Below are positions 1 to 11,884 of a stretch of 15,118 nucleotides of DNA, piece by piece. The stretch's first letter is position 1, and every line of letters begins with the position of its first letter. The translations under genes were made by a program, and so were the position numbers. The notes beneath the pieces were generated by a model. It did no database searches and had not been told where the DNA came from. It was given only the letters and a program-made list of their open reading frames with translations. The stretch spans positions 1 to 15,118 of the forward strand of contig JADGJH010000710.1 of NCBI GenBank assembly GCA_027596945.1, written 5' to 3'. Source of the DNA: Physocladia obscura. Lineage: Eukaryota > Chytridiomycota > Chytridiomycetes > Chytridiales > Chytriomycetaceae.

Positions 1-166
1 TTCTATTTATCTCCAGAGCATAAAGGACACCACCTGGCTATTCTCGGGACCTAGGCAGGGTTCAGACATTTCCCAAGCTCATTCTGGACCTATTTCCATT
101 GCTTTGCTGTGGTGAGTTTCAATTATTTCATGCAGATGTTGCAGGGTCAATGACTCTCCACTGCTT
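1..166. other. Left flank, no gene recognised
   Basis: No protein family, RNA gene or clear repeat is visible here. A short open frame runs through it on the - strand, but its translation looks like nothing I recognise and it crosses the tandem repeat that follows. The polymerase homology on the right begins only near 298, so the N-terminal part of that gene is missing or replaced by this DNA. Confidence 0.4.
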
Positions 167-257
167 ACCAGCTTCAGCTGATGCCAGCTTTTGCTGATGA
201 ACCATCCTTGAGCTGATGACCCGGCTTTGAGCCGATTACCAAGCTTTTGCTTGATGA
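167..257. repeat. Degenerate 17-19 bp tandem repeat, most units self-complementary
   Basis: Five units start near 167, 184, 201, 220 and 239, and follow a loose pattern CC-A-GCTT-T/G-AGCTGATGA. Four of the five contain a short perfect inverted repeat around a 2-4 nt loop: CAGCT/AGCTG at 169-180, CAGC/GCTG at 185-196, CGGCT/AGCCG at 222-234 and CAAGC/GCTTG at 240-253. The stem sequences differ between units but pairing is kept, so changes on one arm are matched on the other. The third unit (201-219) has lost the palindrome. The array ends about 40 bp before recognisable polymerase homology. Its function is unknown. Confidence 0.65.
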
Positions 258-297
258 TCTTGCAAATTGCAATGAGGGAGGACAGGAAGAACCCAAC

Positions 298-1487
298 AAT
301 TTCAAACTGAAAGACAATCTGGTTGGTGGGCCTAGCATTGTATTTCATCATTATCATGAAAAAGATAAAACAAAATTATGTAGAAAAATTATTGGGTATG
401 ATGCAAATGCATTATACTTATCAGCAATTAGTTTGAAGAAATACCTCCAATATTTAAGAATGTTGATATTACATATAATGATCTCAGTCAACAAACAAAA
501 GATCAAGTGAAACCAAACTATAAAAGTAAAAAATTAATTGGAAGTTTATTTGGCAAAGGTATGCTCTTTCATACAAATTTATTAAAATGGTACCTTAACT
601 ATGGATTAAAAGTATCAAACGTAACTTACGCTGTACAATATCAAAAAAGCGCACCATTTAGAAATTTTATGGAAGAAGTTACAACTGCTAGACAAAGTGG
701 AGATGCAAATCTATGACATAAAGTAAGGGGTGAAATGATGAAGTTAATGCCCAACTCATCATATGGAAAGTGTATCACTAACTTTATGAAGCATGAAAAT
801 GTCAAAATTGTAAGTAAGGAAGCCTACAAGAAGAACATTCAAAAATGGAATTATATCAGTCATGATAAATTAGAAGATGGTTATGAATGCCATTTCAGCA
901 AAACTTCATTCAAACAAAGCCTCCCAATTCAAATTGGTTTTGCTGTTTATCAGCTGGCAAAGCTCTGAATCCTTGAATTCTATTATGATTTTATTGATCA
1001 TTATGTAAACCAATCTGATTTTCAATACCGTATTATGGACACAGATTCAGCTTATATGGTAATTTCTGGAGAGTTGTTAGCTGATATCATTAAACCACAT
1101 CTGAAAGAAGATTTTATAGAAAACAAACATTATTGGTTGGGAGGAGATGATATTCCTGAACATATAAAATTTGATAGTAGAACATCAGGGCTATTTAAAC
1201 AAGAGTATGAAGGAGATTGTATTATTTCATTGGCAAGCAAGATGTATTATTGCTCTGGCAGTAAAGATAAATTCAGTTTGAAAGGTGTAAATAAAAAGCA
1301 AAACAAAATTACAAAAGATATGTATGAAAGAGCTCTCCAAGAAGACAGTAGCCAATTGTTTGAAAATAAAGGATTTAGAGTAAAAAATAACCAAATGTGT
1401 TCGTACCCATTAAAAAAGACTGGTATGAAATTATTTAATGATAAACAGTTAAGAAGTGGTTACAAAACAGTTCCAATTGAATTATAA
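298..1487 (+). pseudogene. Broken Polinton/Maverick-type DNA polymerase B (C-terminal polymerase domain)
   Basis: This is a relic of a protein-primed type B DNA polymerase (DNA_pol_B_2 family), the enzyme that copies Polinton/Maverick elements, related viruses and linear plasmids. The three polymerase motifs appear in order. Motif A is GYDANALYLSA at about 397-429. Motif B is MKLMPNSSYGK at about 738-770, with the conserved Lys and NS-YG. Motif C is MDTDSAYM at 1035-1058, with the two catalytic Asp. The block before motif A (DNLVGGPSIVFHHYHE) also fits this family. The exonuclease domain and N-terminus are absent. The frame shifts near 434, and in-frame TGA codons lie at 714-716 and 966-968; the second falls where relatives usually have Arg, so CGA to TGA is likely. 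From 1035 the frame is open to TAA at 1485-1487, which looks like the natural C-terminus. The integrase relic follows 51 bp downstream on the same strand. The copy is not functional. Confidence 0.85.
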
Positions 1488-1538
1488 TGACATTAGAAAC
1501 TAAATAAAATAAATAAATAAAATTTATCTATTTTATAG

Positions 1539-2646
1539 ATGGATAAATTAAAAGAGCTTTACTATAATCCAAAAACAGGATTCATGTCAGCCCAAAAACT
1601 CTACTTGAAATTGAATAAAGAAATATCATTGTGTCAAATAAAATTGGATAAGCAAGAAGCTCACCAGCTACATAAGGAATTTTGCAATCAACCATCTTTT
1701 CCTAAGATAAATGTGTATTCAGTTGATCAGTGGCAGATTGACTTGATAGATTTCTCAAAATATTCAAGATGGAATGCTGGTTTCAAGTATTTGCTATGCT
1801 GTATTGATGTGTTTAGTCGGAAAGTATTTGTAATTGCCCTTAAACGCAAGTCTCATGCTAGAGAAGCTGTAAGGCAAATACCCGCAATTCAAAAACCTGT
1901 TTTGATTCAAAGTGATAATGGTACCAAATTTGTTAATGAATGAGCGGGGCATACATCATATCACTGCTGCCCCTGGTGATCATAGACGTCAGGGAATGAT
2001 TGAAAGATTCAATCAAACTTTGGAAAAAATGATCAGCAAATAATCCAGAAAAACAAATAAATACATTGATATTTTAGATGACCTCGTTTACAACTATAAT
2101 CATACACATTATCGAACAATTAATAATTTGCCTGAAACAAGATTTCAAAACAATCAAAATTCTGGAAGATGCAAAGTTGCAGTTGATCAAAACAAAATCA
2201 AAGTTGGTGACAAAGTAAGAGTTTTAAAAGACAAAAAAACATTCAAAAAAGGTTATGAGCCTAAATTTAGTAAATCTATTTACACTGCTGTTAGTGGGAA
2301 TGGCTATACGTTCAAATTACATAATAACAAAGATGAAGAAGCAACAAGAAAATACACGTATTATGAGCTGCTCCAAGTTTCGGAAATACATACATACAAT
2401 AACAACCCTGAAGAACGTCAACCACCTTTGACCAACAAACAAAAGCGTGATAACCGAGAATTAGAGGAATTGGGTTCAGTGCTTCACAAAAAATGTCGTT
2501 TGATTGGCGCAAACAAAAAGAGAGAATTAGAGGACTTGGTCCAACAATCCAATATAAGCGGCGCAAAATATTGGCTGAAACTTACTTTCTTATGTGATCT
2601 TCAATCTTCATCTGTATCTAACTCAATACCATTTTGTTGCCCTTGA
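1539..2646 (+). pseudogene. Broken Polinton/Maverick-type DDE integrase
   Basis: This is a relic of a retroviral-type (rve) integrase, which inserts element DNA into the host genome. Residues count from the ATG at 1539. The first catalytic Asp is D68 in DQWQIDLIDFSKYSRW. The second is D126 in QSDNGTKF. The frame is lost near 1941-1943 (TGA) and resumes one base on, where RGIHHITAAPGDHRRQGMIE supplies the third catalytic residue, Glu, near 2002. An in-frame TAA follows at 2041-2043. The rest is open to TGA at 2644-2646 and includes a small C-terminal DNA-binding-like region (VGDKVRVLKDKKTFKKGYEP, about 2203-2262). The last 40 or so codons look unlike integrase and may be read-through into the neighbouring gene. 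No HHCC zinc finger is visible. Polymerase and integrase side by side indicate a Polinton rather than a retrotransposon or linear plasmid. Confidence 0.85.
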
Positions 2647-3838
2647 AACAATCTATTGAAGAAACCTTCAATGTGATAACTATGTTCAAGCAGTCAAACT
2701 TTCACGGTTCCATCAATATTTATTCTATGCCATTTCAACTCCTTCAAATTTGTTTGGTGTTCTCTCAAGCAATCACTATCTTGTTTACATGTTGTAATTA
2801 TAATGCTTCCAGCTTTTGATGAGATAGGGCAGACAGTCCAGCTTGAGTCTTGTTTCTTGAACAAAACCACACCTTCGCCCATAACCAGTGCCGCATGACT
2901 TTCAGCTTTATCAAGATTAATAGGATAAGCAATCTGTTCATAGCAATTCTCGCTTGCTGAGTTTAGAACTGTGGCCTTACATTTGGTTTTATAATGTGTC
3001 TCCATAGTCGAAATTGAGACTGGCTTGTCGCAGATTGCGCAATTAATTTTTGCATGTGGATACTCTGTTATATGAAGTGGCATATTCCACTTTAAACGTT
3101 TGACTTTACAGTGTCTGTTTGAACGAATCTCTATCAAAGACTCCAGTTTAATTTCAAGCTGTCTGTTGCTGAATATTGTATCGGTTCTACAAATAGGGCA
3201 TTGTAACGCGGTGCTCTGAGTTTTGGTCAGTGAATGAGTTTATCAAAATCAGCCACACAAGCCTCGTTTTTCTTCAACATAAATTGACTGCCCAATATTT
3301 TAGGTCCTGCATTCAGTCAAATGCGTCAGAGTATTATATGTATGTCTGTGTAGATGGAGATACGGCGTTGCATCTGAATTTCGAACCAGCGACTCAAAAA
3401 TTGTCTTTTTTGTTTCAAATACGCGCTCGAATTCGCTGCGCGTTTTCTGATTTGGTGAAGGTTAGCAGTCTGAAGCACGAGTCACAAACGAGGACTATTT
3501 TAGTCAGTACTCTAGGATACATGCGGTCCGCTTTTGTCAAAAACGATAACTCGGATCTCAACTTGCCATAGTACAATTCCCATGCCTCTTCTGGTGTCTT
3601 TGAATAGAGCGCAGCCTTGTCCAAAGCTTCACAACGCAATATGAATGCCTCCGTTTTGCGAAAAAAAAATATCACCCAATATCTCTTCGCTCGCGAAGGA
3701 TGTGACGACGGCTGAGTGCTCGCGGGATGCCACGTACTCAGTCTGACTGTGAGGTTTTCGGGCGATTACTAAATCAGTCGTCGCATTTACTGTGCTTGTT
3801 TGCACGCCGAAAATCAGGTATTTTGTCTTTTGCTTCAT
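2601..3838 (-). pseudogene. Broken gene with RING-like half-finger and C2HC zinc finger
   Basis: The reading starts at an ATG ending at 3838 and is broken by several frameshifts: near the run of A at 3661-3669, near 3420, and between 3290 and 3200. From N to C one sees about 60 residues of no known type, then a stretch with VCDSCF (C-x2-C), then a piece with EACVADFDKLI that resembles the middle of a RING finger. Next come CPICRT at about 3190-3207, the usual last Cys pair of a RING, and a C2HC finger (CAICDKP to HYKTKC, about 2990-3035). The tail beyond has no recognised fold. The frame has TGA at 2694-2696 and ends at TGA 2601-2603. The arrangement recalls RING/TRAF-type ubiquitin ligases, but this rests on Cys spacing only. 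It is tail to tail with the integrase and could be element cargo or an older host gene. Its 5' half is rich in CpG, unlike the decayed DNA further on. Confidence 0.45.
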
Positions 3839-4348
3839 GGCTAAGACTAATTTAAAGTTGCTTATCTCAACTCTAATTTGATATAACTTTTTAGCGATTT
3901 AAGCAGAAAACGTTCGATTTTTACTAGGCGATCGCCGCTATATTTATTGTATCTCTCATACTTTAGTTGTCTCAAAAACCAAATACACTGCTCACCCAAA
4001 TCAAGATGTTTTTGAATACAGAATATCTATATTCGCGTGAGTAACGAAATTATCTAATTGCATTCTAATATTCTAAATTAGAAACTATTTGCAGAAGTCT
4101 GATAAAACAATAGTGTAAATATAAGAGATAATATAACCAATATATTATTAGAGACTCTGTGCTGAAGTCACATTAACTTTAAACCACGAAAAAGAACCAA
4201 GAAGGTACCTAGAAACTTGGAATACTCTTGATGATAATCGCAGGCATCATTTCAATCACTTTTGATTGAATTTAGCAGAGAATGTCTATAAAAAAACACG
4301 GTATTATAAGCTCTCTTATATACACTACTATGGTATCATTAAAATTAA
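3839..4348. other. AT-rich intergenic DNA
   Basis: No open frame of note. The only structured element I see is a 10 bp palindrome GGCGATCGCC at 3927-3936, about 90 bp upstream of the - strand start at 3838. It may be chance. The left part still contains CpG; from about 4320 CpG becomes very rare. Confidence 0.5.
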
Positions 4349-4492
4349 TTTATAAATACCTTTAGAAAACTGCCACATCATCCCATTGATGAGATTTTTA
4401 CAATTTTTCAAAGGGGAAATACCAAAGCAGTGGTAAATGCACTACAAATAGTGAAATCCATGGCAACATTAAAAAAATCATCTAAAAATTGA
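4349..4492 (+). pseudogene. Short coding relic, unknown protein
   Basis: An open stretch of about 47 codons with protein-like composition (for example HPIDEIFTIFQRGNTKAVV) lies between a TAA upstream and TGA at 4490-4492. There is no start codon at its left end. It resembles an exon or a fragment of a decayed gene. I do not recognise a family. It may belong with the relics at 4811-5432, which lie on the same strand. Confidence 0.3.
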
Positions 4493-4810
4493 TAACTTGT
4501 TGTTCTTACAACTCTATCCTAATATCTCCCAACTCTACTGAAAAAATATGGGGTTTTATTTTAATTTTCTATTTTTGGAAAAATAAACTGGAAGTTTTTG
4601 ACTAGCATTATCACAAGCCCCATGTAAACAATTTAAACAGAATCTGCAGGATTCAACAGAGGACCAGCTCACCTAAGCAAAACTACCGCTATTTGCAATA
4701 CAAACACAGTTCCAAATGTTTACTTGTGACTGTGAAACTTCTACCCAAATCAACCATGCATTGTGAAAATATTGCACACTCTTTTTTTTTGCATTTTTAA
4801 GTATTTGGCA

Positions 4811-5432
4811 ATGGTATCAAAAGCCAAGTTCAAATCTGCAGCTGAAAAACCAAAAGTTGAAGCACTATTTACTCAAGAATCACAATATTGTACATACTAC
4901 CTGCAAAACAAGTTTCTTACTATATTGGCAGTATGAAATCTTGTTCAAATTGGGCTGTTTTTTTTTCTGTTGGCTACACACAAACCACTTCTGGCTTTGG
5001 TATACATATTACATATGCCAGTAATACCTAGTATCAAAAGGTTACTTGTATTGTACAGCAGCTTTGTCGTATGTACTTGCCCAATGCAAAAACATCTTTG
5101 AAAGTAAATTGTTGGCACATTTGCAAGATTTGGGAACTGTTGACATTTTGCATGTTGAAATATCAGAGCAAATGAATGGAAATTTTCAAAAGGCCACAGT
5201 AAATCCAAACCATCATGAACCTTCAAAAGATGTTTCTCAGTACTTTGACATACATGGGTCAGAAACTAAAAGTGATTTTTCAGAACTGGTTAAATCTCCT
5301 GACATTGTTAACACTTTGAAGTCAAAAACACAAACACATAATTTTGAAGGGAGATGCAAAGTTGGCAAGTTTTACTTTTTTGAAAATTGGACAAGAATTG
5401 GAATAGTGGTGGATTTACAAGTTATTACATAA
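4811..5432 (+). pseudogene. Coding relics, unknown protein
   Basis: There are two protein-like stretches. The first, 4811-4936, encodes about 41 residues (VSKAKFKSAAEKPKVEALF and following) and ends in TGA. The second is open from about 5019, after a TAA, to TAA at 5430-5432 in another frame. It is hydrophilic with a mixed composition (LLAHLQDLGTVDILHVEI, CKVGKFYFFENWTRIGIVV). Neither carries a motif I can name. The near absence of CpG matches the relic block right of the kinase gene, so the two may share an origin. The stretch 4493-4810 between this and the previous relic shows nothing else. Confidence 0.35.
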
Positions 5433-5742
5433 ATACAAGGCATTTGAACACCTGACATCAAATGCCAATTACAACATCACGATTATGGGTGCTTAGTATA
5501 AAACAGTGAACACATGCTTGAAGCAATTTGGAATCTTGGCTGCACTGTATCACGGAGACCAGCTGTCACTGAGTTTTTATTAATGTTGCTCAAATCACTC
5601 AAGTTAGATTCTGTTGCCATCCTTTCTTTTTTTCTGAATATGTCTGATTTTATTTTATTTTTCATTTCTTTTTTTAAAGTAAATTTGTACAACTTCCAGA
5701 GAAACAACGTCAAACAAATCAAACCAGAAAAAGCAGTTTGGA
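5433..5742 (+). promoter_or_regulatory. Upstream flank of the kinase gene
   Basis: This presumably holds the kinase promoter and 5' leader. It contains T-rich runs (5627-5675) and an A-rich segment just before the ATG at 5743. No TATA box or known factor site stands out. A short open frame beginning at 5514 covers part of it but has no recognisable content and probably arises by chance. Confidence 0.35.
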
Positions 5743-8622
<2,880 letters not shown>

Positions 8623-8904
8623 TACATGGGGGAGAAGAAAAAAAAGAGTAGAGTTTGGGGAAAGATTGTTCAGGTGTTGGGACGATAATTGAGCACATTT
8701 TTGTGTGTATTTTTTTTTTTTTTTTCGTTGAAAACTTTGTTGTAAATTTAAACTTTTATATTGATACAGAGTAAATGAATTTCATTTTTAACATCCACTT
8801 AAAGAAAAAACTTAGTTACATCTTAAATTTAGTATAAAAATAACATGAAACTGTGCATTTATGACACAATAGACAAGAATTTGGGTATATAAATATTAAC
8901 AAAA
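8623..8904. other. 3' flank of the kinase gene
   Basis: This contains the probable 3' untranslated region. A run of 16 T at 8710-8725 follows the stop by about 90 bp. No clear AATAAA lies close to the stop. Nothing else was recognised before the decayed - strand coding DNA that ends at 8905. Confidence 0.4.
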
Positions 8905-9949
8905 TCACGACCAATTTTTTCCAAATTTCGTTTTACCTTGTTCTTCAAATCTTCTTTCAAACCTGTTTTTCTGTGGTGTTGATGCAGGGTGGCTTTTAGC
9001 TTCTGACAAAACCCTCTGCTTTAAAGCACTTTTTTTCTAGCTGCAGATGGTTGACCTTTTGATTTTACTGCTGGAGGCTAAGTGACATCAGATTCATCAA
9101 TATTCTCTGATATTGCCTTGTTAAGCAATGTTTCTATTTGCTCCTGAACTTTTGCATCACCACCTTTTTTATGTAGACTTTTAAAGAGCTGCTTCAATTT
9201 TGCTGATCAATTGGCATGCACAACATGTGCTGGTGACTTTGCTTGCAATTTTTTGGGAATAACTGCTGCTGATGAAGCAACATTCAGAATCTTAGCTGTT
9301 ATCAAATTAATACTCAGAGTTATTTTTCAGTATGTTGCCAAAATATTGAAGATTTTAATCAAAGTTGTCATTGGAATATTTGCTGACATTATATACATAT
9401 GAACTAAAAATGCTTTTTTTAATTCATAATACCAAACACTGTAGTACTTTGAGCAGTCATTTATAATTGACGCAAATGGATGATATGCTCTGTTTAATGT
9501 TTCTTCACCAGAAACTCATTTTTTGTTTGGCTGTTAATCAAAGAAATTTTGTCAAAGTGGTGTTGAATTTTTTCAATTTGCTGTATGGCTTTTTTTAAAG
9601 TTCTGCCATGAGGATGTTCATCATGCTCAATCAAGTAATGATGTTGCATGACTTCCCAATAGTTCTCCAATCCAGGCAAAAGCCCATATCAAATATGTAC
9701 AGTGCAATATTTCTAAATAACTCAATATCCCCTTTTTATTTTCCTCAACTGTTTAGCAATTGCCAGATTTCATTTCTCCCAATAAAGTTCAAAGACATCT
9801 TCAGTAATGCATTTTGAAGTTTCCACTACAAATTGCAAATAATGTAATAATTTTTGCCCAATTTTGGCTTGAGATTCTTTTCCAAATTTTTTAGAATATG
9901 GTATAAACATATGTTTATTACTGCCATAAATGCAGCATGTTGGTTGCTT
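8905..9949 (-). pseudogene. Decayed large protein gene, probably of a mobile element (C-terminal part)
   Basis: The - strand reads as protein for about 1 kb with interruptions. From 9949 to 9494 one frame holds, with a Cys pair (KQPTCCIYGSN), then EDVFELYWEK, LPGLENYWEVMQHH and KKAIQQIEKIQHHFD. Near 9500 the frame shifts and continues with SKYYSVWYYELKKAF, then a basic tail PPAVKSKGQPSAARKK. A last shift leads to an end at TGA 8905-8907. Interrupting stops are mostly TGA (after YWEK, after RGY, before YGLLPG, after ATY, after VVHAN), with single TAG and TAA codons. The basic KxKGxPS tail resembles the C-termini of some Mutator-like (MULE/FAR1-type) transposases, but no DDE or SWIM motif is visible, so the family is unproven. 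CpG is almost absent from about 9000 onward. The gene is dead. Confidence 0.55.
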
Positions 9950-11040
9950 TTTAAAAAAAAAATATCAATAAGAAAGCCAAACAATTTTTGAAATGTATCA
10001 ATAAAACAAGCACTTCAACAAGGCAAGGAGACTTGTGTGTCAAGAAAATTTTATTTTATCTTTGATCTTTTAACTCCACCCACTATGTAAGCTTCATGCC
10101 TGTTTTTTTTCTGATTTTATTTTCATGTTTTCTCAATAAAATCAAAATTTGGGGTCTTGGTAACATCCTTGTCTGCCTGAATTTTACCCAACCCTACTCA
10201 AGCCTGTTGACTAATCATGACTTTCAGAAGCTTTATTGATTAAGCAGCCATGAGCTACGGATATAGTACAATACCCATTGTCAGTTCCAGTTGCATTGAC
10301 TGATTTCATTCCTGCTTTCGGAGCTGCAAAAGTGATATCTCCGTCACATCAGCCTATTTTTTAACATTCTCTAATTCCTCCTCCAAGAAACACATAACAA
10401 CAATCAAATGCTGTTCATTGCCAAGTTTAGAATTTTAATAAAATTTTCAACTGCTTTTTAGATATTTAAAACATCTTCCTCTGATTTGAAGCAAAAAAAT
10501 GCTGCAATTTGAGAAAAAGACATGTAAATCACAAGACTGGTATGAAAGACACACAGGTGAATTTTTTACAGCCACCACTCTCATTAATCTTCACAGCTAC
10601 AATCATCACAATCTGAGTCTCATTCACTATTAGAATATCCTTAATTTCAATTTTCAGAGCCACCATCTAAAATCAACCATCCAGTTCCAATGCATCACAA
10701 GGGAAGAAAGTAAATACAAAAAACAAAATTCACATGAAAGACACATATTCACCACAATAATGCAGTTACATCATGACATATCATATTTCAATCTTCACAG
10801 TCAAAATTATTGCAATCTTCAATAACTCAGCATCAGTCCCCATCACCATGTCATGAACATCAATTTTCAAAAATTTCATCTTTATTGTCATGTCTTTTTT
10901 TTCAAATCAATTTGATTTTATTTAAATTTCTGCACCCATTATTGCAGATCAAAGATGATCAAATGTCAACTCTTGATCTGGGGATGAAACTCTTACAGTT
11001 TGTATATATTTGTACTTTTTCCAGGTTTGAAAAAGTTTCG
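9950..11040 (-). pseudogene. Probable upstream part of the same decayed gene
   Basis: Protein-like pieces on the - strand follow each other in different frames. About 10590-10900 is acidic and Cys-rich (VIEDCNNFDCED, DSDCDDCSCED) with several TGA codons. About 10450-10557 reads HTSLVIYMSFSQIAAFF then CFKSEEDVLNI. 10211-10348 reads CDGDITFAAPKAGMKS and continues to VAHGCLINKASESHD before TAG. About 10000-10190 gives further short pieces. Order, strand and the shared lack of CpG suggest one gene with the 8905-9949 relic, but each join is a guess. No conserved domain was recognised. An 80-codon + strand frame starting at 10810 is Ser/Leu-rich and looks accidental. Confidence 0.35.
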
Positions 11041-11184
11041 ATTATGATAAAATAATTGTGTATATTAATAGTGTTGGATGAGTAGATCAATTTGGTGCAC
11101 CAAATCAAGCTCATTTCAACTCTATTTCACAATGTTTTACATTCAACCACATTTACAAGCTGAGGATATGATTTGGAATGACTT

Positions 11185-11564
11185 GCAGGAATTTTGTTCC
11201 ACAATCCTGACAATTTGAAAGAAGCAATTTGTTTTCCACCACTTCAAGAAATATCATGCCTCTTTGATAGATAACTGCAATTCACATTCACCACTAATTT
11301 TTGGTTGCACTTGACATTATTAAGGATAATTACAAGTTGCTGAAGCACAAGCTCATGTATTATTTTGAAGACATGCAAAATCAGTTTGATTTATATGAGA
11401 CAAACTTTAAGGCTCATAAGCATGCAGGTTTTAATATTCTTTCAAGTGCATTCTCTGCTGAAAATGTCACTGCCATGAACTGTTTTCAAAATATTTGAAA
11501 CATTAATGATGATGAACATCATGAAGATGAAGATGAAGAGCATTGACAGAATACTGATGAGTGA
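11185..11564 (+). pseudogene. Decayed coding relic with acidic His-rich tail
   Basis: A first piece (11185-11274) reads ILFHNPDNLKEAICFPPLQE and ends in TAA. After a frame change, 11301-11564 reads DIIKDNYKLLKHKLMYYFED, then a region ending FQNI, TGA, an acidic stretch DDEHHEDEDEEH, TGA, and the end at TGA 11562-11564. Composition and the acidic tail look like a genuine C-terminus with CGA or TGG codons turned into stops. No family was recognised. It points toward the - strand relic that ends at 11624, so the two are tail to tail with a 59 bp gap. The stretch 11041-11184 shows nothing clear. Confidence 0.4.
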
Positions 11565-11623
11565 ATAAAATTTAATTAAGCAGTTGAATTTATTTAAATA
11601 ACACCATATCTCTTAAACTTGTT

Positions 11624-11839
11624 TTATAAGACACTGTTGGATTGAAAAACAGTTGCACTCAAAGAGCCATATTTACTAAACATGGCATGAAAGTTGAAGT
11701 TTTGGTGATATGCAAAAGCATCTGCAACCACCTGAAGAATATTTTTTGGATTAACTTTATTTTTGGGTAAATTTGACATAGCTTTCAGAAAATCACGTGA
11801 TCAATTGGCTTTGTATCACCTTAGCAAGTGTAATGTCTT
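11624..11839 (-). pseudogene. Decayed coding relic, C-terminal fragment
   Basis: One - strand frame of 71 codons ends at TAA 11624-11626 and is interrupted only by two TGA codons, both in its first third (after HLLR and after YKAN). The clean part reads DFLKAMSNLPKNKVNPKNIL and continues with a His/Phe-rich segment (AYHQNFNFHAMFSKYG). I do not recognise the family. It spans the right edge of the CpG-poor block. Confidence 0.4.
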
Positions 11840-11884
11840 ACGAATTATTTTCAGACTGTAGCCAATAGAGTTTAAAACAAAAAC

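Noticed and set aside
2312..2566. - strand open frame overlapping the integrase
   Set aside because: Shadow of the integrase C-terminal region, which has recognisable homology on the + strand.
3370..3390. GGTTCGAAATTC on the - strand resembling a tRNA B box
   Set aside because: No A box, acceptor stem or anticodon arm at suitable spacing, and it falls within the reading of the broken zinc-finger gene.
3685..3698. Perfect 6 bp inverted repeat CTTCGC-TC-GCGAAG
   Set aside because: Single short palindrome inside the broken gene's N-terminal coding region, with no T run or repeat context; probably chance.
1..3838. Terminal inverted repeats or target duplications of a complete Polinton
   Set aside because: None seen at either side; the polymerase lacks its N-terminal half and core virion-type genes are missing, so this is only a fragment.
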